In this document: positions 16,815-24,820 of the stretch, one piece after another | How the letters are laid out: each line of letters starts with the position of its first letter | Numbering within the stretch: position 1 is the first letter of the stretch | Origin: M3007 sp041736625 | GTDB taxonomy: Bacteria > Bacteroidota > Bacteroidia > Chitinophagales > Saprospiraceae | DNA: 64,000 bases | Direction of reading: 5' to 3' | Assembly: GCA_041736625.1 (NCBI GenBank) | Contig: JBGSTG010000119.1 | Coordinates: 27,366-91,365, forward strand | The notes under the pieces: generated by a model | Databases searched by the model: none | Seen by the model: the letters and a program-made list of their open reading frames with translations, nothing else | What the model was told of the DNA's origin: nothing | Made by a program: the position numbers and the translations under genes

Positions 16815-17312
16815 CTATTCCAGAAACACCCGCATTTCCCCTTCCCTGAGTTGAACATGGATGTTGTCTTTCAGCGTGGTATACAGCGAAAGGCCAACGT
16901 AATCGGGCTGTATGGGAAACATTTTATGCTTGCGGTCCACGAGCACCGCCAACTCCACCCGTCGGGGCAACACGCGCAGGAGCGGTCGCAGGGCGTAAAA
17001 GCCGGTGCGACCGGTATTGGCTACGTCGTCTACCAGAATGAGCACCTTGTTCTCCAGGTCATCCGCCGGCATTTCGATTTCCGGCGCGTACTCGACCGGA
17101 TTGGCCGGGTTGAGCCGAATCCGGGTCAGGGTTATGTTCATGTCTTCCGGTTTGATGTCCATTAAAGCGTCGATCAGCCGCTGGGCAAACGTAACGCCGT
17201 TGTTGTTCAAGCCGGCGAATATGATTTCCGGTTCACCGTAGTTGCGTTCCAGTATCTCTATGGCTAAACGCCTGATTTTTTGCCTGATTTGATGCTCCTG
17301 AAGAATGATCAT
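16815..17312 (-). CDS. PyrR-like phosphoribosyltransferase
   Basis: A type I phosphoribosyltransferase of 165 residues. The PRPP-binding loop VDDVANTGRT is at 94-103 and the C-terminal region LAVLVDRKHKMFPIQPDYVG resembles PyrR, the uracil PRTase/pyrimidine regulator. The family can convert uracil plus PRPP to UMP; whether this protein regulates RNA as PyrR does in Gram-positives is not evident, and no pyr genes are nearby. Divergent from the iron-sulfur operon at 17384. Confidence 0.88.
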   Translation of the reverse strand: MIILQEHQIRQKIRRLAIEILERNYGEPEIIFAGLNNNGVTFAQRLIDALMDIKPEDMNITLTRIRLNPANPVEYAPEIEMPADDLENKVLILVDDVANTGRTGFYALRPLLRVLPRRVELAVLVDRKHKMFPIQPDYVGLSLYTTLKDNIHVQLREGEMRVFLE

Positions 17313-17383
17313 GTGTTGTTGAATATTTTTGACACAAAAGTCCGTCCTTATCGCTGTAATTTGCAGCCTGAAAACGAATATTT

Positions 17384-18691
17384 ATGCTCCAAGTTCTACT
17401 TTTTGCCACAGTAGCAGCAGCATCGGTGTGGTTCGCAGCACGCGGATACCGTCGGGTGTACCGCAATGTGCTGCTGGGCAAGCCGGAGACGTTGAACGAC
17501 AGACCGGCAGAACGCTGGCGGAACATGATTTTGGTGGCCCTGGGTCAGCAAAAGATGTTCAAGAATTGGGTGCCCGCCATCCTGCACCTCTTCCTGTACA
17601 CGGCTTTTGTGATCACCCAGGTTGAGCTCATCGAAATTTTTGCCGACGGACTTACCGGCCACCACCGTATTTTTTCAGCCCCGCTCGGCGGATTTTACAC
17701 GTTTGTCATCAGCCTGATCGAGGTGTTGTCGGTTTTGGCCTTTATCGGCACCATTGCGTTTCTCGTCAGGCGCAATGTGCTGTCTATCCCGCGTTTCCAA
17801 AAGCCGGAGCTGAAAGGGTTTCCGTGGCGCGACGCCAACTACATCCTCCTGGGCGAAATTGTGCTCCTCACCGGCATTTGCTGCATGAACGGAGCCGATC
17901 AGGTGTTGCAGGAACTCGGCGATCCGCACTACCCCCAAACGGGTAACTTTGCCGTCAGCAACACCCTGGGCCCTGCCCTCTTCGGCGGGCTGTCGCACGG
18001 CGCCCTGGTGGCAGTGGAGCGCTTCGGCTGGTGGCTGCACATCCTCACGGTGTTCGGATTCCTGTGTTACCTGCCCTATTCCAAACACCTGCACATCCTG
18101 CTGGCCTTCCCCAATACCTGGTACGCCCGACTGACACCCAAAGGCGAGATGGCCAATATGCCCGAAGTGCAAAAAGAGGTGCGCATCATGATGGGACTGG
18201 ATCAACCGGATGCCCATGCTTCCGCAGACCTGCCCGAATTTGGCGCCAACGACGTGTTCAGCCTCGGATGGAAAAACATTTTGGATGCATACAGCTGCAC
18301 CGAATGCGGGCGCTGCACCGCCGCCTGCCCCGCCAACCTGACCGGCAAAAAACTCTCTCCCCGAAAAGTGATGATGGACGTGCGCGACCGTGCAGAGGAA
18401 ATAGGCAGAAATCTGGACAGCGGCGCCCAAACCCGGGAGCAGTACGACGACGGCAAAAGCCTTTTTGACTATACCACTCCGGAAGAATTGCACGCCTGCA
18501 CCACCTGCAACGCCTGCGTGGAAGCCTGTCCGGTGCTCATCAACCCGTTGGACATCATCCTGCAAATGCGCCGCCACGAAATCCTGACCCAATCCGCCGG
18601 CCCGGCCGACTGGCTGCCGATGTTCAACGCCATCGAAAACAACGGCGCCGCCTGGCAAATGCCCGTAGAAAGGGATGCCTGGCGATCCTGA
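17384..18691 (+). CDS. membrane-anchored 4Fe-4S electron-transfer protein
   Basis: A 435-residue protein with four to five hydrophobic helices (NarI-like, residues 1-235) followed by a cytoplasmic dicluster ferredoxin domain. Cluster 1 ligands are C305, C308, C311, C315 (CTECGRCTAACP); cluster 2 ligands are C372, C375, C378, C382 (CTTCNACVEACP). In this family the membrane part may bind haem and pass electrons from the quinone pool or to a soluble CCG-domain partner, here encoded next. Such gene pairs are common in Bacteroidota and often described as HdrC/GlpC-like; the physiological substrate is not known. Confidence 0.9.
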   Translation: MLQVLLFATVAAASVWFAARGYRRVYRNVLLGKPETLNDRPAERWRNMILVALGQQKMFKNWVPAILHLFLYTAFVITQVELIEIFADGLTGHHRIFSAPLGGFYTFVISLIEVLSVLAFIGTIAFLVRRNVLSIPRFQKPELKGFPWRDANYILLGEIVLLTGICCMNGADQVLQELGDPHYPQTGNFAVSNTLGPALFGGLSHGALVAVERFGWWLHILTVFGFLCYLPYSKHLHILLAFPNTWYARLTPKGEMANMPEVQKEVRIMMGLDQPDAHASADLPEFGANDVFSLGWKNILDAYSCTECGRCTAACPANLTGKKLSPRKVMMDVRDRAEEIGRNLDSGAQTREQYDDGKSLFDYTTPEELHACTTCNACVEACPVLINPLDIILQMRRHEILTQSAGPADWLPMFNAIENNGAAWQMPVERDAWRS

Positions 18692-18695
18692 TTAC

Positions 18696-18715
18696 CCCAC
18701 GGATTTATCCGTGGG
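18696..18715. repeat. short perfect hairpin between the two iron-sulfur genes
   Basis: Arms CCCACGGAT and ATCCGTGGG separated by TT. It lies 5 bases after the stop of the membrane subunit and 16 bases before the ATG of the CCG subunit, so in the transcript it could tune downstream expression or protect the mRNA end. Confidence 0.75.
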
Positions 18716-18731
18716 ACATAAAAAACACTCT

Positions 18732-19514
18732 ATGCTAGCTAAAACGTACGCGGAATACGCCGCTGAAGGCTTGGAGCCTGAAATCCTGTTTTGGGTGGGT
18801 TGTGCCGGCAGTTACGACGCCCGGGCGCAAAAAATCACCCGCGCCCTGTGCGAAATACTGAATCACGTGGGTATCCGGTTTGCCATTCTGGGCAACGAAG
18901 AGCGCTGTACCGGAGACCCCGCCAGGCGCGCAGGCAACGAGTTCTTATTCCAGATGACGGCGATGATGAACATCGAGACGTTGAATCTGTACAACGTCCG
19001 AAAAATCGTTGCCGCCTGTCCCCACTGTTTCAACACCTTGAAAAACGAATATCCGGCGCTGGGGGGCCATTACGAAGTCGTCCACCACAGTCAACTGCTG
19101 CAGGAGCTCATCCGGGAGGGTCGACTGAAAATGCAGGGCGGCGGCGACTTCAAAGGCAAGCGCATTACCTACCACGACTCTTGCTACCTCGGACGGGCCA
19201 ACGGCGTGTATGAAGCGCCCCGCGACGTGCTGGCTATGCTCGACGCCGACCTCGTGGAAATGAAACGATCACGCCAAAACGGCCTCTGTTGCGGCGCCGG
19301 CGGCGCGCAAATGTGGAAGGAAGACGAGCCCGGAAATAAAAGGATCAACATAGAGCGCATAGACGAGGCGCTGGAAACCAACCCGCAAGCCGTCGTGGCC
19401 AATTGCCCATTTTGCATCACCATGCTGCAAGACGGTTTGAAAGCCCGGGAAAAACAGGACGATGTTCAGGTATACGATCTCTCCGAAATGATCCTCAACA
19501 ACATGGTCAAATGA
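18732..19514 (+). CDS. CCG-domain (Fe-S)-binding protein
   Basis: A 260-residue HdrB/GlcF-like protein with two cysteine-rich CCG modules. Module 1 has C24, C59 and CPHC at 96-99; module 2 has C151, CCG at 186-188 and CPFC at 225-228. In relatives these ligands hold unusual 4Fe-4S clusters that receive electrons from a ferredoxin-like partner, encoded just upstream. The open frame extends to 18675, but that start would overlap the previous gene and span the hairpin; MLAKTYAEY at 18732 matches family length. Its stop overlaps the ATG of the next gene (ATGA), so translation is probably coupled. Confidence 0.92.
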   Translation: MLAKTYAEYAAEGLEPEILFWVGCAGSYDARAQKITRALCEILNHVGIRFAILGNEERCTGDPARRAGNEFLFQMTAMMNIETLNLYNVRKIVAACPHCFNTLKNEYPALGGHYEVVHHSQLLQELIREGRLKMQGGGDFKGKRITYHDSCYLGRANGVYEAPRDVLAMLDADLVEMKRSRQNGLCCGAGGAQMWKEDEPGNKRINIERIDEALETNPQAVVANCPFCITMLQDGLKAREKQDDVQVYDLSEMILNNMVK

Positions 19515-20020
19515 CAACTACCCCGCCCTACCCCGCCCTGGCGGCCGACAAAGACTTCGCGCCGCTCTCCCGAGTCTGGGTGTACCTGGCCGACCGCGAC
19601 CTGTCGCATAACGAGGTAAGTGCCGTGACCGACCACCTGACGCTGTTCTGCCGCCAATGGACGGCCCACAACATGGCCCTAAAAGCGCGAGGCGAGCTGT
19701 TTGCCCAACGGGTGCTCGTGCTGATGGTCGACCAAACCTTGGCAGGCGCCAGCGGATGCTCCATCGATAAGTCGGTGCACTTTCTGGAAGCCATTGGGCA
19801 TGAATTGCGGGTCGACTGGTTCGATCGCATGCAATTTGCCTGGCTGGATGCCACTGGCAGCATCCAATACGCGACCAAATCGGTTTTTGTACATAAAGTC
19901 CAGACCGGTGAGATCAATCCGGAAACGCCCATAATGAACACTTTGGCCGACACCCGCGAGGCGCTGCAAACCCAATTTTGGGTGGCGTTTCGGGACAGTT
20001 GGCAAAAAAAATTGGTTTAA
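19511..20020 (+). CDS. conserved Bacteroidota protein (often mislabelled 'ABC transporter ATPase')
   Basis: A 169-residue soluble protein. It has no Walker A, Walker B or ABC signature, although homologues in public annotation often carry the name ABC transporter ATPase. Conserved stretches recognised from flavobacterial homologues are RVWVYLADR, FCRQWTAHNMALKA, VLVLMVDQT and GASGCSIDKSVHFLE. In those genomes it regularly follows the iron-sulfur pair, as here, where its ATG overlaps the upstream stop by four bases. Function unknown; association with the redox pair is the best clue. Confidence 0.85.
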   Translation: MTTTPPYPALAADKDFAPLSRVWVYLADRDLSHNEVSAVTDHLTLFCRQWTAHNMALKARGELFAQRVLVLMVDQTLAGASGCSIDKSVHFLEAIGHELRVDWFDRMQFAWLDATGSIQYATKSVFVHKVQTGEINPETPIMNTLADTREALQTQFWVAFRDSWQKKLV

Positions 20021-20025
20021 CCCAC

Positions 20026-20053
20026 TCGTCCTACGACTATACTCGTAGGACGA
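20026..20053. repeat. 28-bp palindrome (family A, copy 2)
   Basis: Arms TCGTCCTACGA and TCGTAGGACGA around CTATAC; identical to the copy at 48524 over all 28 bases and one base different from copy 1. It sits in the 46-base gap between the iron-sulfur operon and the EAD-protease-TIR gene. Confidence 0.9.
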
Positions 20054-20066
20054 ATAAAATTTTGTC

Positions 20067-21641
20067 ATGCCCAACGCCCAGGACTCCTTCATCCACACCG
20101 TCCGAGCCCTCATTGAGGAGAATGAACTGGCTGAGGCGATACGCCTGCTGACCGACTTCGATAAACAGGTAGAAGCCGGAATCGGCAATGACGTGCGCAT
20201 GCAGTCGGCCAAGCTCAAAGAGGCCGACAAGATGTTCAAGATCGACGGCATCATCGAGCTGAAGGACTACAAGCTCACTACTGCCCAGGTGCGCAATGCC
20301 CTCTTTTCCATCATCGACGACCTGCCGGGCCGACTGACGCTCAACGACCGCGTGCGCACCCTCGACAGCGGTTTCGCCATTGAGGTGCCCGAGGAAGAAG
20401 CACTCGAAAAAGTGCTCGGCCCCAAGAGCCATCTGCTTCAGATCAACTGGCTGGAAAAAGCCATTCACGCCGCCAAAGCAGTGTGTCGGGTGGTGCGCAA
20501 CGACGGTGTCACCGGCACCGGATTTGTCACAAACGACGGCTACCTCTTCACCAACCACCACGTGTTGCCCGACGCCCAAATCGCCGCCGGCGCCCGGGTT
20601 GAATTCAATTATGAGCTCGACGCCAACGGCACCGCCAAAAACCAGGTCGCTTACCGCCTGGACACCGCCGACTTCAAATGCTCCCCGCCCAGGGAACTCG
20701 ACTTCGCCCGGGTGCGCATCGTCGACCGCCCCGAGCAGCCCCTGAAACAGTGGGGCTTTCTGGCCTTTGAGACCCAGCGCCTGCCGGCAGCCGGCGAACC
20801 GGTCACCATCATCCAGCACCCCAACGGACTCGACAAGCACATCGCCCTGCGAGCCAACGAGGTCATTTCGGTCTGGAACCAACACCTGTTCTACACCACC
20901 GACACCGAGCCGGGCAGCAGCGGGTCTCCCGTGTTCAACGCCGACTGGAAAGTGGTCGCCATACACCACGCCGGCAAAGACGCCGCCCAGGGCGGCCTTC
21001 AGATCAATGCCGCCGGCGAGCACCGTCCCGCCAATCGGGGTGTGCTGTTTCGCAGTATTTTTGAGCATCTGGGCCTTGTGGCGCCTACGACGACGGCCCC
21101 AATCGTTAACCCAACCATTACCCCCACTTCCGGCACGAACGTTGACGAGAGCAGCCCGGCAACAAACGCCGGCGCCCAAACCACCGCACCCAAACCGGAC
21201 AACCCTCCGCAACGGCCCGAGGGAGCCGTACCCAAATTCCTTTTCGTGTACGACCTTGCCGATGAAACACCGGCCAAAAACCTCAAAAAACACCTGAACA
21301 TTTCCATCCTGACCAAAAAACTCAAAGCTCACTTTGTCCACGAAGTGCCGGCTGGTGACGACCCCGTGGAACGCGCCCGGCAGGAAATGGCCGACAGCGA
21401 TTACGTGATCGCACTCATCAGCGTCAACCTCTTCAACGCACCCGACTGGTTCTCCCTGGTGCTCGACGCCATGGGCAATGGTCGCTCCATTGTGCCGGTG
21501 CGCATCAGCCCGGTCAGTCTCGATGGAACCGGACTGGAAACACGCAAATCGCTGCCTTCGCGCAACCGAACCGTGCAGGATTTCCCAACAGAGGATGCGG
21601 CATTCACGGATGTGGTGGAAGGACTGAAAGGATTGCGGTAA
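20067..21641 (+). CDS. effector-associated domain / trypsin-like protease / TIR-like protein
   Basis: A 524-residue cytoplasmic protein (no signal peptide) with three parts. Residues 1-90 are helical (RALIEENELAEAIRLLTDF, then VRNALFSIIDDLPGRL), the pattern of an EAD11-like effector-associated adaptor domain. Residues about 135-335 are a trypsin-fold protease with a full triad: H165 (FTNHHVL), D212 (LDFARV), S285 (PGSSGSP). A Pro/Thr linker (340-388) leads to a TIR-like domain at 388-524 (FLFVYDLADE, MADSDYVIALIS, IVPVRI, FPTEDAAF). The usual TIR catalytic Glu seems to be missing near W461. EAD and TIR modules belong to bacterial NTP-dependent and abortive conflict systems; how this one is triggered is unknown. 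It stands alone, flanked upstream by palindrome copy 2. Confidence 0.85.
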   Translation: MPNAQDSFIHTVRALIEENELAEAIRLLTDFDKQVEAGIGNDVRMQSAKLKEADKMFKIDGIIELKDYKLTTAQVRNALFSIIDDLPGRLTLNDRVRTLDSGFAIEVPEEEALEKVLGPKSHLLQINWLEKAIHAAKAVCRVVRNDGVTGTGFVTNDGYLFTNHHVLPDAQIAAGARVEFNYELDANGTAKNQVAYRLDTADFKCSPPRELDFARVRIVDRPEQPLKQWGFLAFETQRLPAAGEPVTIIQHPNGLDKHIALRANEVISVWNQHLFYTTDTEPGSSGSPVFNADWKVVAIHHAGKDAAQGGLQINAAGEHRPANRGVLFRSIFEHLGLVAPTTTAPIVNPTITPTSGTNVDESSPATNAGAQTTAPKPDNPPQRPEGAVPKFLFVYDLADETPAKNLKKHLNISILTKKLKAHFVHEVPAGDDPVERARQEMADSDYVIALISVNLFNAPDWFSLVLDAMGNGRSIVPVRISPVSLDGTGLETRKSLPSRNRTVQDFPTEDAAFTDVVEGLKGLR

Positions 21642-21651
21642 ACCTGCCTGG

Positions 21652-22872
21652 TCAGTGCTCCTTGAACGGGTGCCGCTGCACCCACTGCTCTTCCGAGTTC
21701 ACGAACCGGAAGACCCGGCGCCCCAACCGGTTGATCAGGGGGGATTCATGGCGGACGAAACAGCACAGTTGCCTCGGCTCTGCACCCACCGAACTTTTGA
21801 TCTCCAGTGCGGTGCGTGCAAAAACCACCTCATGGTATCCGGAAGAGATGGCCACACGCACAATGTCGTACAACATGTTCAGGTACAGCTGCTTGTCGTG
21901 GTTTAAATCCTTATCGTAACCCAAAAAATGGGCTTCCATGGTGTCGTGGTTGCCAATGGTCGTAAAAAAGGAAATGAGTTTTTCACCCTCGTAGTAGCCA
22001 AACACCCGGAAATCGTCCGGCAAATCGCGTTTCAGCCCGGCGAAGTAACCGGGGTTGAGGGAAACCATGTTGAATCCCGCGCCGTCCGACACGCTTTTAT
22101 ACAGCGCGTACATGGTTTCTTCCAGTCTCAAAACGTCCGACAACGTCAATTCTCTTTTTTCTATTCCGACCGCCTTTTTGAAGGCCCGCTTTGCCCGGGT
22201 GCGGTACTTGGTGGTCATCGCCCCCAGGTAGTCATCGAATGTTTCAAACGGCAGGGGCAGCACCATGTTGGGCTGGATAACAAACTCCAAACAGGCATTC
22301 CCGCGCAAAGTGCGCCGCTCTTCCAGTCGATCCGGCTGCAAGTCTTTATACAACAAAACGGGAATATCCAGGCGCTCGCGGCGCAAAGTGTCTGCCAGTT
22401 GGGTCAGGGCGCCATCGAGAAGAAGCACCGCCTGCTCACGCCGAATGCGGTGGAAGTCGAAATGGGCGGCATGGTCACCGGTAACCAGCAGATTGCCACA
22501 AACCAGTACGTGAAAGGAAAACCGGGAGGCGATCCACTTCTTGAGCTTTTCCAGCCATTTTTGCCACGCAGACAGGTTGGCTCCGGGCTCGATCCGGTAA
22601 TTGGTTTTGCCGGAGAAATATTGCAACTGCGCCAGCGCGACGCCAACCGGCGTATTTTCCTGGTAAAAGACCATAAAAAAAAGGCGCATACCGTCCGGCT
22701 TATGCGCCTCCAAAGAGGCCAGATAAGGGCTGCGCAGGAACAGGTCGTTTGGCGGAGCGGCCTTGTCCCAGTCCGCCTTCGCCTCCTCAATGGAGTTAAA
22801 TATCCGAAAGCAGGGAGCAGTGGTATTGCCGGATGTGTACAGGGCATTTTTCCGGGCGACACCGGAAGTCAT
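21652..22872 (-). CDS. FemAB/GNAT-like acyltransferase (BioF2-like)
   Basis: A 406-residue protein resembling FemAB-type or peptidogalycan biosynthesis acyltransferases, built on tandem GNAT folds. Visible landmarks are DLFLRSPYLASLE near the N-terminus, a central hydrophobic FHVLVCGNLLVTGDH, YLGAMTTKYRTRAKRAFKK, and a C-terminal FARTALEIKSSVGAEPRQL typical of the group. The substrate (amino acid or lipid-linked sugar) is unknown. The frame opens at 22962; the internal Met at 22872 (MTSGVARKN) is chosen because the extra N-terminal residues look non-coding, but this is not certain. It is convergent with the EAD-protease gene. Confidence 0.75.
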   Translation of the reverse strand: MTSGVARKNALYTSGNTTAPCFRIFNSIEEAKADWDKAAPPNDLFLRSPYLASLEAHKPDGMRLFFMVFYQENTPVGVALAQLQYFSGKTNYRIEPGANLSAWQKWLEKLKKWIASRFSFHVLVCGNLLVTGDHAAHFDFHRIRREQAVLLLDGALTQLADTLRRERLDIPVLLYKDLQPDRLEERRTLRGNACLEFVIQPNMVLPLPFETFDDYLGAMTTKYRTRAKRAFKKAVGIEKRELTLSDVLRLEETMYALYKSVSDGAGFNMVSLNPGYFAGLKRDLPDDFRVFGYYEGEKLISFFTTIGNHDTMEAHFLGYDKDLNHDKQLYLNMLYDIVRVAISSGYHEVVFARTALEIKSSVGAEPRQLCCFVRHESPLINRLGRRVFRFVNSEEQWVQRHPFKEH

Positions 22873-22965
22873 GGGACAGGAACCTCGGAAGAAAGTATCC
22901 ACAGGAGAAAAGAACAGGGTTGGCAATAAATGGTTTTCAAAGTCGGCAAATTGGCAAGGCAAATT

Positions 22966-24804
22966 TCAGGTGGCGTCGGGCGATTTACCCAGGGCGCTAT
23001 GCCGGATGGCAGGCGCTTTCTCCCGCAAGATGGCGTACGTCGAGCGGTAGCCGATCTCCTCTATCTGGTCAAATTTGTGCCAATCGATCAGGCTGAAGTG
23101 TTTGAGCGGCGGATTCACATACACATCCACGGCCTTGCGGTATTCCTGGCCCATGATCCGCCCGCTCATCATGGTGGACTCCATGACCACAAACAACAGG
23201 CTGGGCAATTTGCGCCGCCGGTCGCTTTCCGGATCCGTCTCTTCAAAACGGCGGTAAGTCTGCAAGTCCACCGCAATAAGGGTGCCTACCCCGAGTTTGC
23301 TCATCACGTCCACCGGCAAGTTGTTGAACACGCCCCCATCCACGTGGAGGTCGTCGTTCATCACGGCAGGGGGGAAGATGCCCGGAATGCTGATGCTGGC
23401 GCGCAGCACCTGCGGCAGGTCGCCCCGCCAGTGGATGGTCGGGTTTGTTTTGGTCAGGTTGCACGACACGCAATAAAATGCCAGCCAGCTGTCCTCGATG
23501 GTGTAGCCGTCAAAACTTTCCGAGAGCAGGCTCTCCAGCATTTTTCCTTTAAAAATGGACACTTTGGGGATAAAGTTGAAATCGCGCGTGGGGCTTCTTT
23601 TAAATACCTCCCGACTTCGTTCGCGCATATGCGCACCGCTCCAGCCGCGCGCAATCAGCGCGCCCATGACGGCGCCGATGCTGGTTCCACCCACGAAGTC
23701 CACGGGAACCCCCAAATCCTCAATGGCCCTGAACGCGCCGATGTGGGCAAATCCCTTGGCGGCGCCGCCGGACAACACCAGGCCCACCGCATTTCCACTG
23801 ACGATGCGGGCAAGGCGATCCAGATCGGCGGCGTTGTGCTTGCGTATATGGTGGTGCAGCCGGAGTTCACGTTTGGTCAGCCAGGGTAATGTGCCCTTTG
23901 GTCGCTCGGTATTTTCGGGGTGCCACAACACCAGGCTCTGCTCGGCAATGGCCGTACGCATCGGGCCATGCAAAAAGCGGATCTCAATGGGATGCAGCTC
24001 CGGCGATGCCTGCGGATCGCCGATGAGGAATATTTCATCGGCCTGCCGAAGGCAACGGCGCGTCCACTCCGTATCCTCCGCATCCGGGCAATACACCACA
24101 TACTCGTGCTCGCTTTCCTTTTCCTCCAGCCAGGAAGTCAGGCTCCGGTACGCCGTGCTGTGCTCTCTCGATACCTGGGCGAGCCCTTTTTGATTCATCC
24201 AAGCATCCACAAGGGTGCTGTCGAGAAAAATGGTGGATCCAAACCGTTTCAGGCGGGGCACAAACTCCATGGCAAAAGCCGTAGCATCAACGCCCGGGCT
24301 GATGGGCATCAGGCAAATGTTGGTCACTGTCCGCCTTACCCTGCGGTTGGACTGGGTGTCGCGCAGGCGCTGAATGATCTTGCGGGTGATCTGCAATAAA
24401 AGGTGAGGGTGTTTGCGCCCCAGCGACTCAAAGCGCTGTTTGGACATGCGCGCCAGCACGCAGTCGCGCATAGCCAGCACATTGGCCACCCGCGGTTCGC
24501 CGGTGACCAGCGACATCTCGCCGACCGTCTCGCCACAGGGAATTTCGGCGATGGGCGCCATCTGCCCGTTTTCCCGATTCTCCAACACCTTCAGGCGACC
24601 GCTGATCAGGGCGTACATGCTCTCACCCTCATCGCCCTGCCGGCACAGAAAGGCGCCTCCGGGGAGGTCGATCCATTCAAAAGACGCCAATATATCCAGC
24701 AATTCTTTCTGCGGAAGTTGGCCAAAGAGCCGGTTAACGTATTCGGCCAGCCGGTCGTCCAGATAATGGGTGTAGTCCTTATAAAACGGATCGTGTAAAC
24801 GCAT
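22966..24804 (-). CDS. cyclic nucleotide-binding / patatin-like phospholipase
   Basis: A 612-residue fusion. Residues 20-150 are a cNMP-binding domain (LPGGAFLCRQGDEGESMYAL, then GETVGEMSLVTGEPRVANV with the phosphate-binding cassette GEMSL-x6-R). A middle segment (160-325) of unknown fold follows. The C-terminal patatin domain has the oxyanion loop GGAAKG at 346-351, nucleophile S375 in GTSIG and DGG at 489-491. The family (NTE-like) hydrolyses lysophospholipids or phospholipids; cAMP or another nucleotide may gate it. Start at 24804 avoids the upstream S46 gene's stop; an alternative is 24831. Confidence 0.93.
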   Translation of the reverse strand: MRLHDPFYKDYTHYLDDRLAEYVNRLFGQLPQKELLDILASFEWIDLPGGAFLCRQGDEGESMYALISGRLKVLENRENGQMAPIAEIPCGETVGEMSLVTGEPRVANVLAMRDCVLARMSKQRFESLGRKHPHLLLQITRKIIQRLRDTQSNRRVRRTVTNICLMPISPGVDATAFAMEFVPRLKRFGSTIFLDSTLVDAWMNQKGLAQVSREHSTAYRSLTSWLEEKESEHEYVVYCPDAEDTEWTRRCLRQADEIFLIGDPQASPELHPIEIRFLHGPMRTAIAEQSLVLWHPENTERPKGTLPWLTKRELRLHHHIRKHNAADLDRLARIVSGNAVGLVLSGGAAKGFAHIGAFRAIEDLGVPVDFVGGTSIGAVMGALIARGWSGAHMRERSREVFKRSPTRDFNFIPKVSIFKGKMLESLLSESFDGYTIEDSWLAFYCVSCNLTKTNPTIHWRGDLPQVLRASISIPGIFPPAVMNDDLHVDGGVFNNLPVDVMSKLGVGTLIAVDLQTYRRFEETDPESDRRRKLPSLLFVVMESTMMSGRIMGQEYRKAVDVYVNPPLKHFSLIDWHKFDQIEEIGYRSTYAILREKAPAIRHSALGKSPDAT

Positions 24805-24820
24805 TTGTATGTAGACGGCT

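Noticed and set aside
20037..21341. Minus-strand open frame of 434 codons opposite the EAD-protease-TIR gene
   Set aside because: The plus-strand frame has three recognisable domains and a catalytic triad; the minus frame has none.
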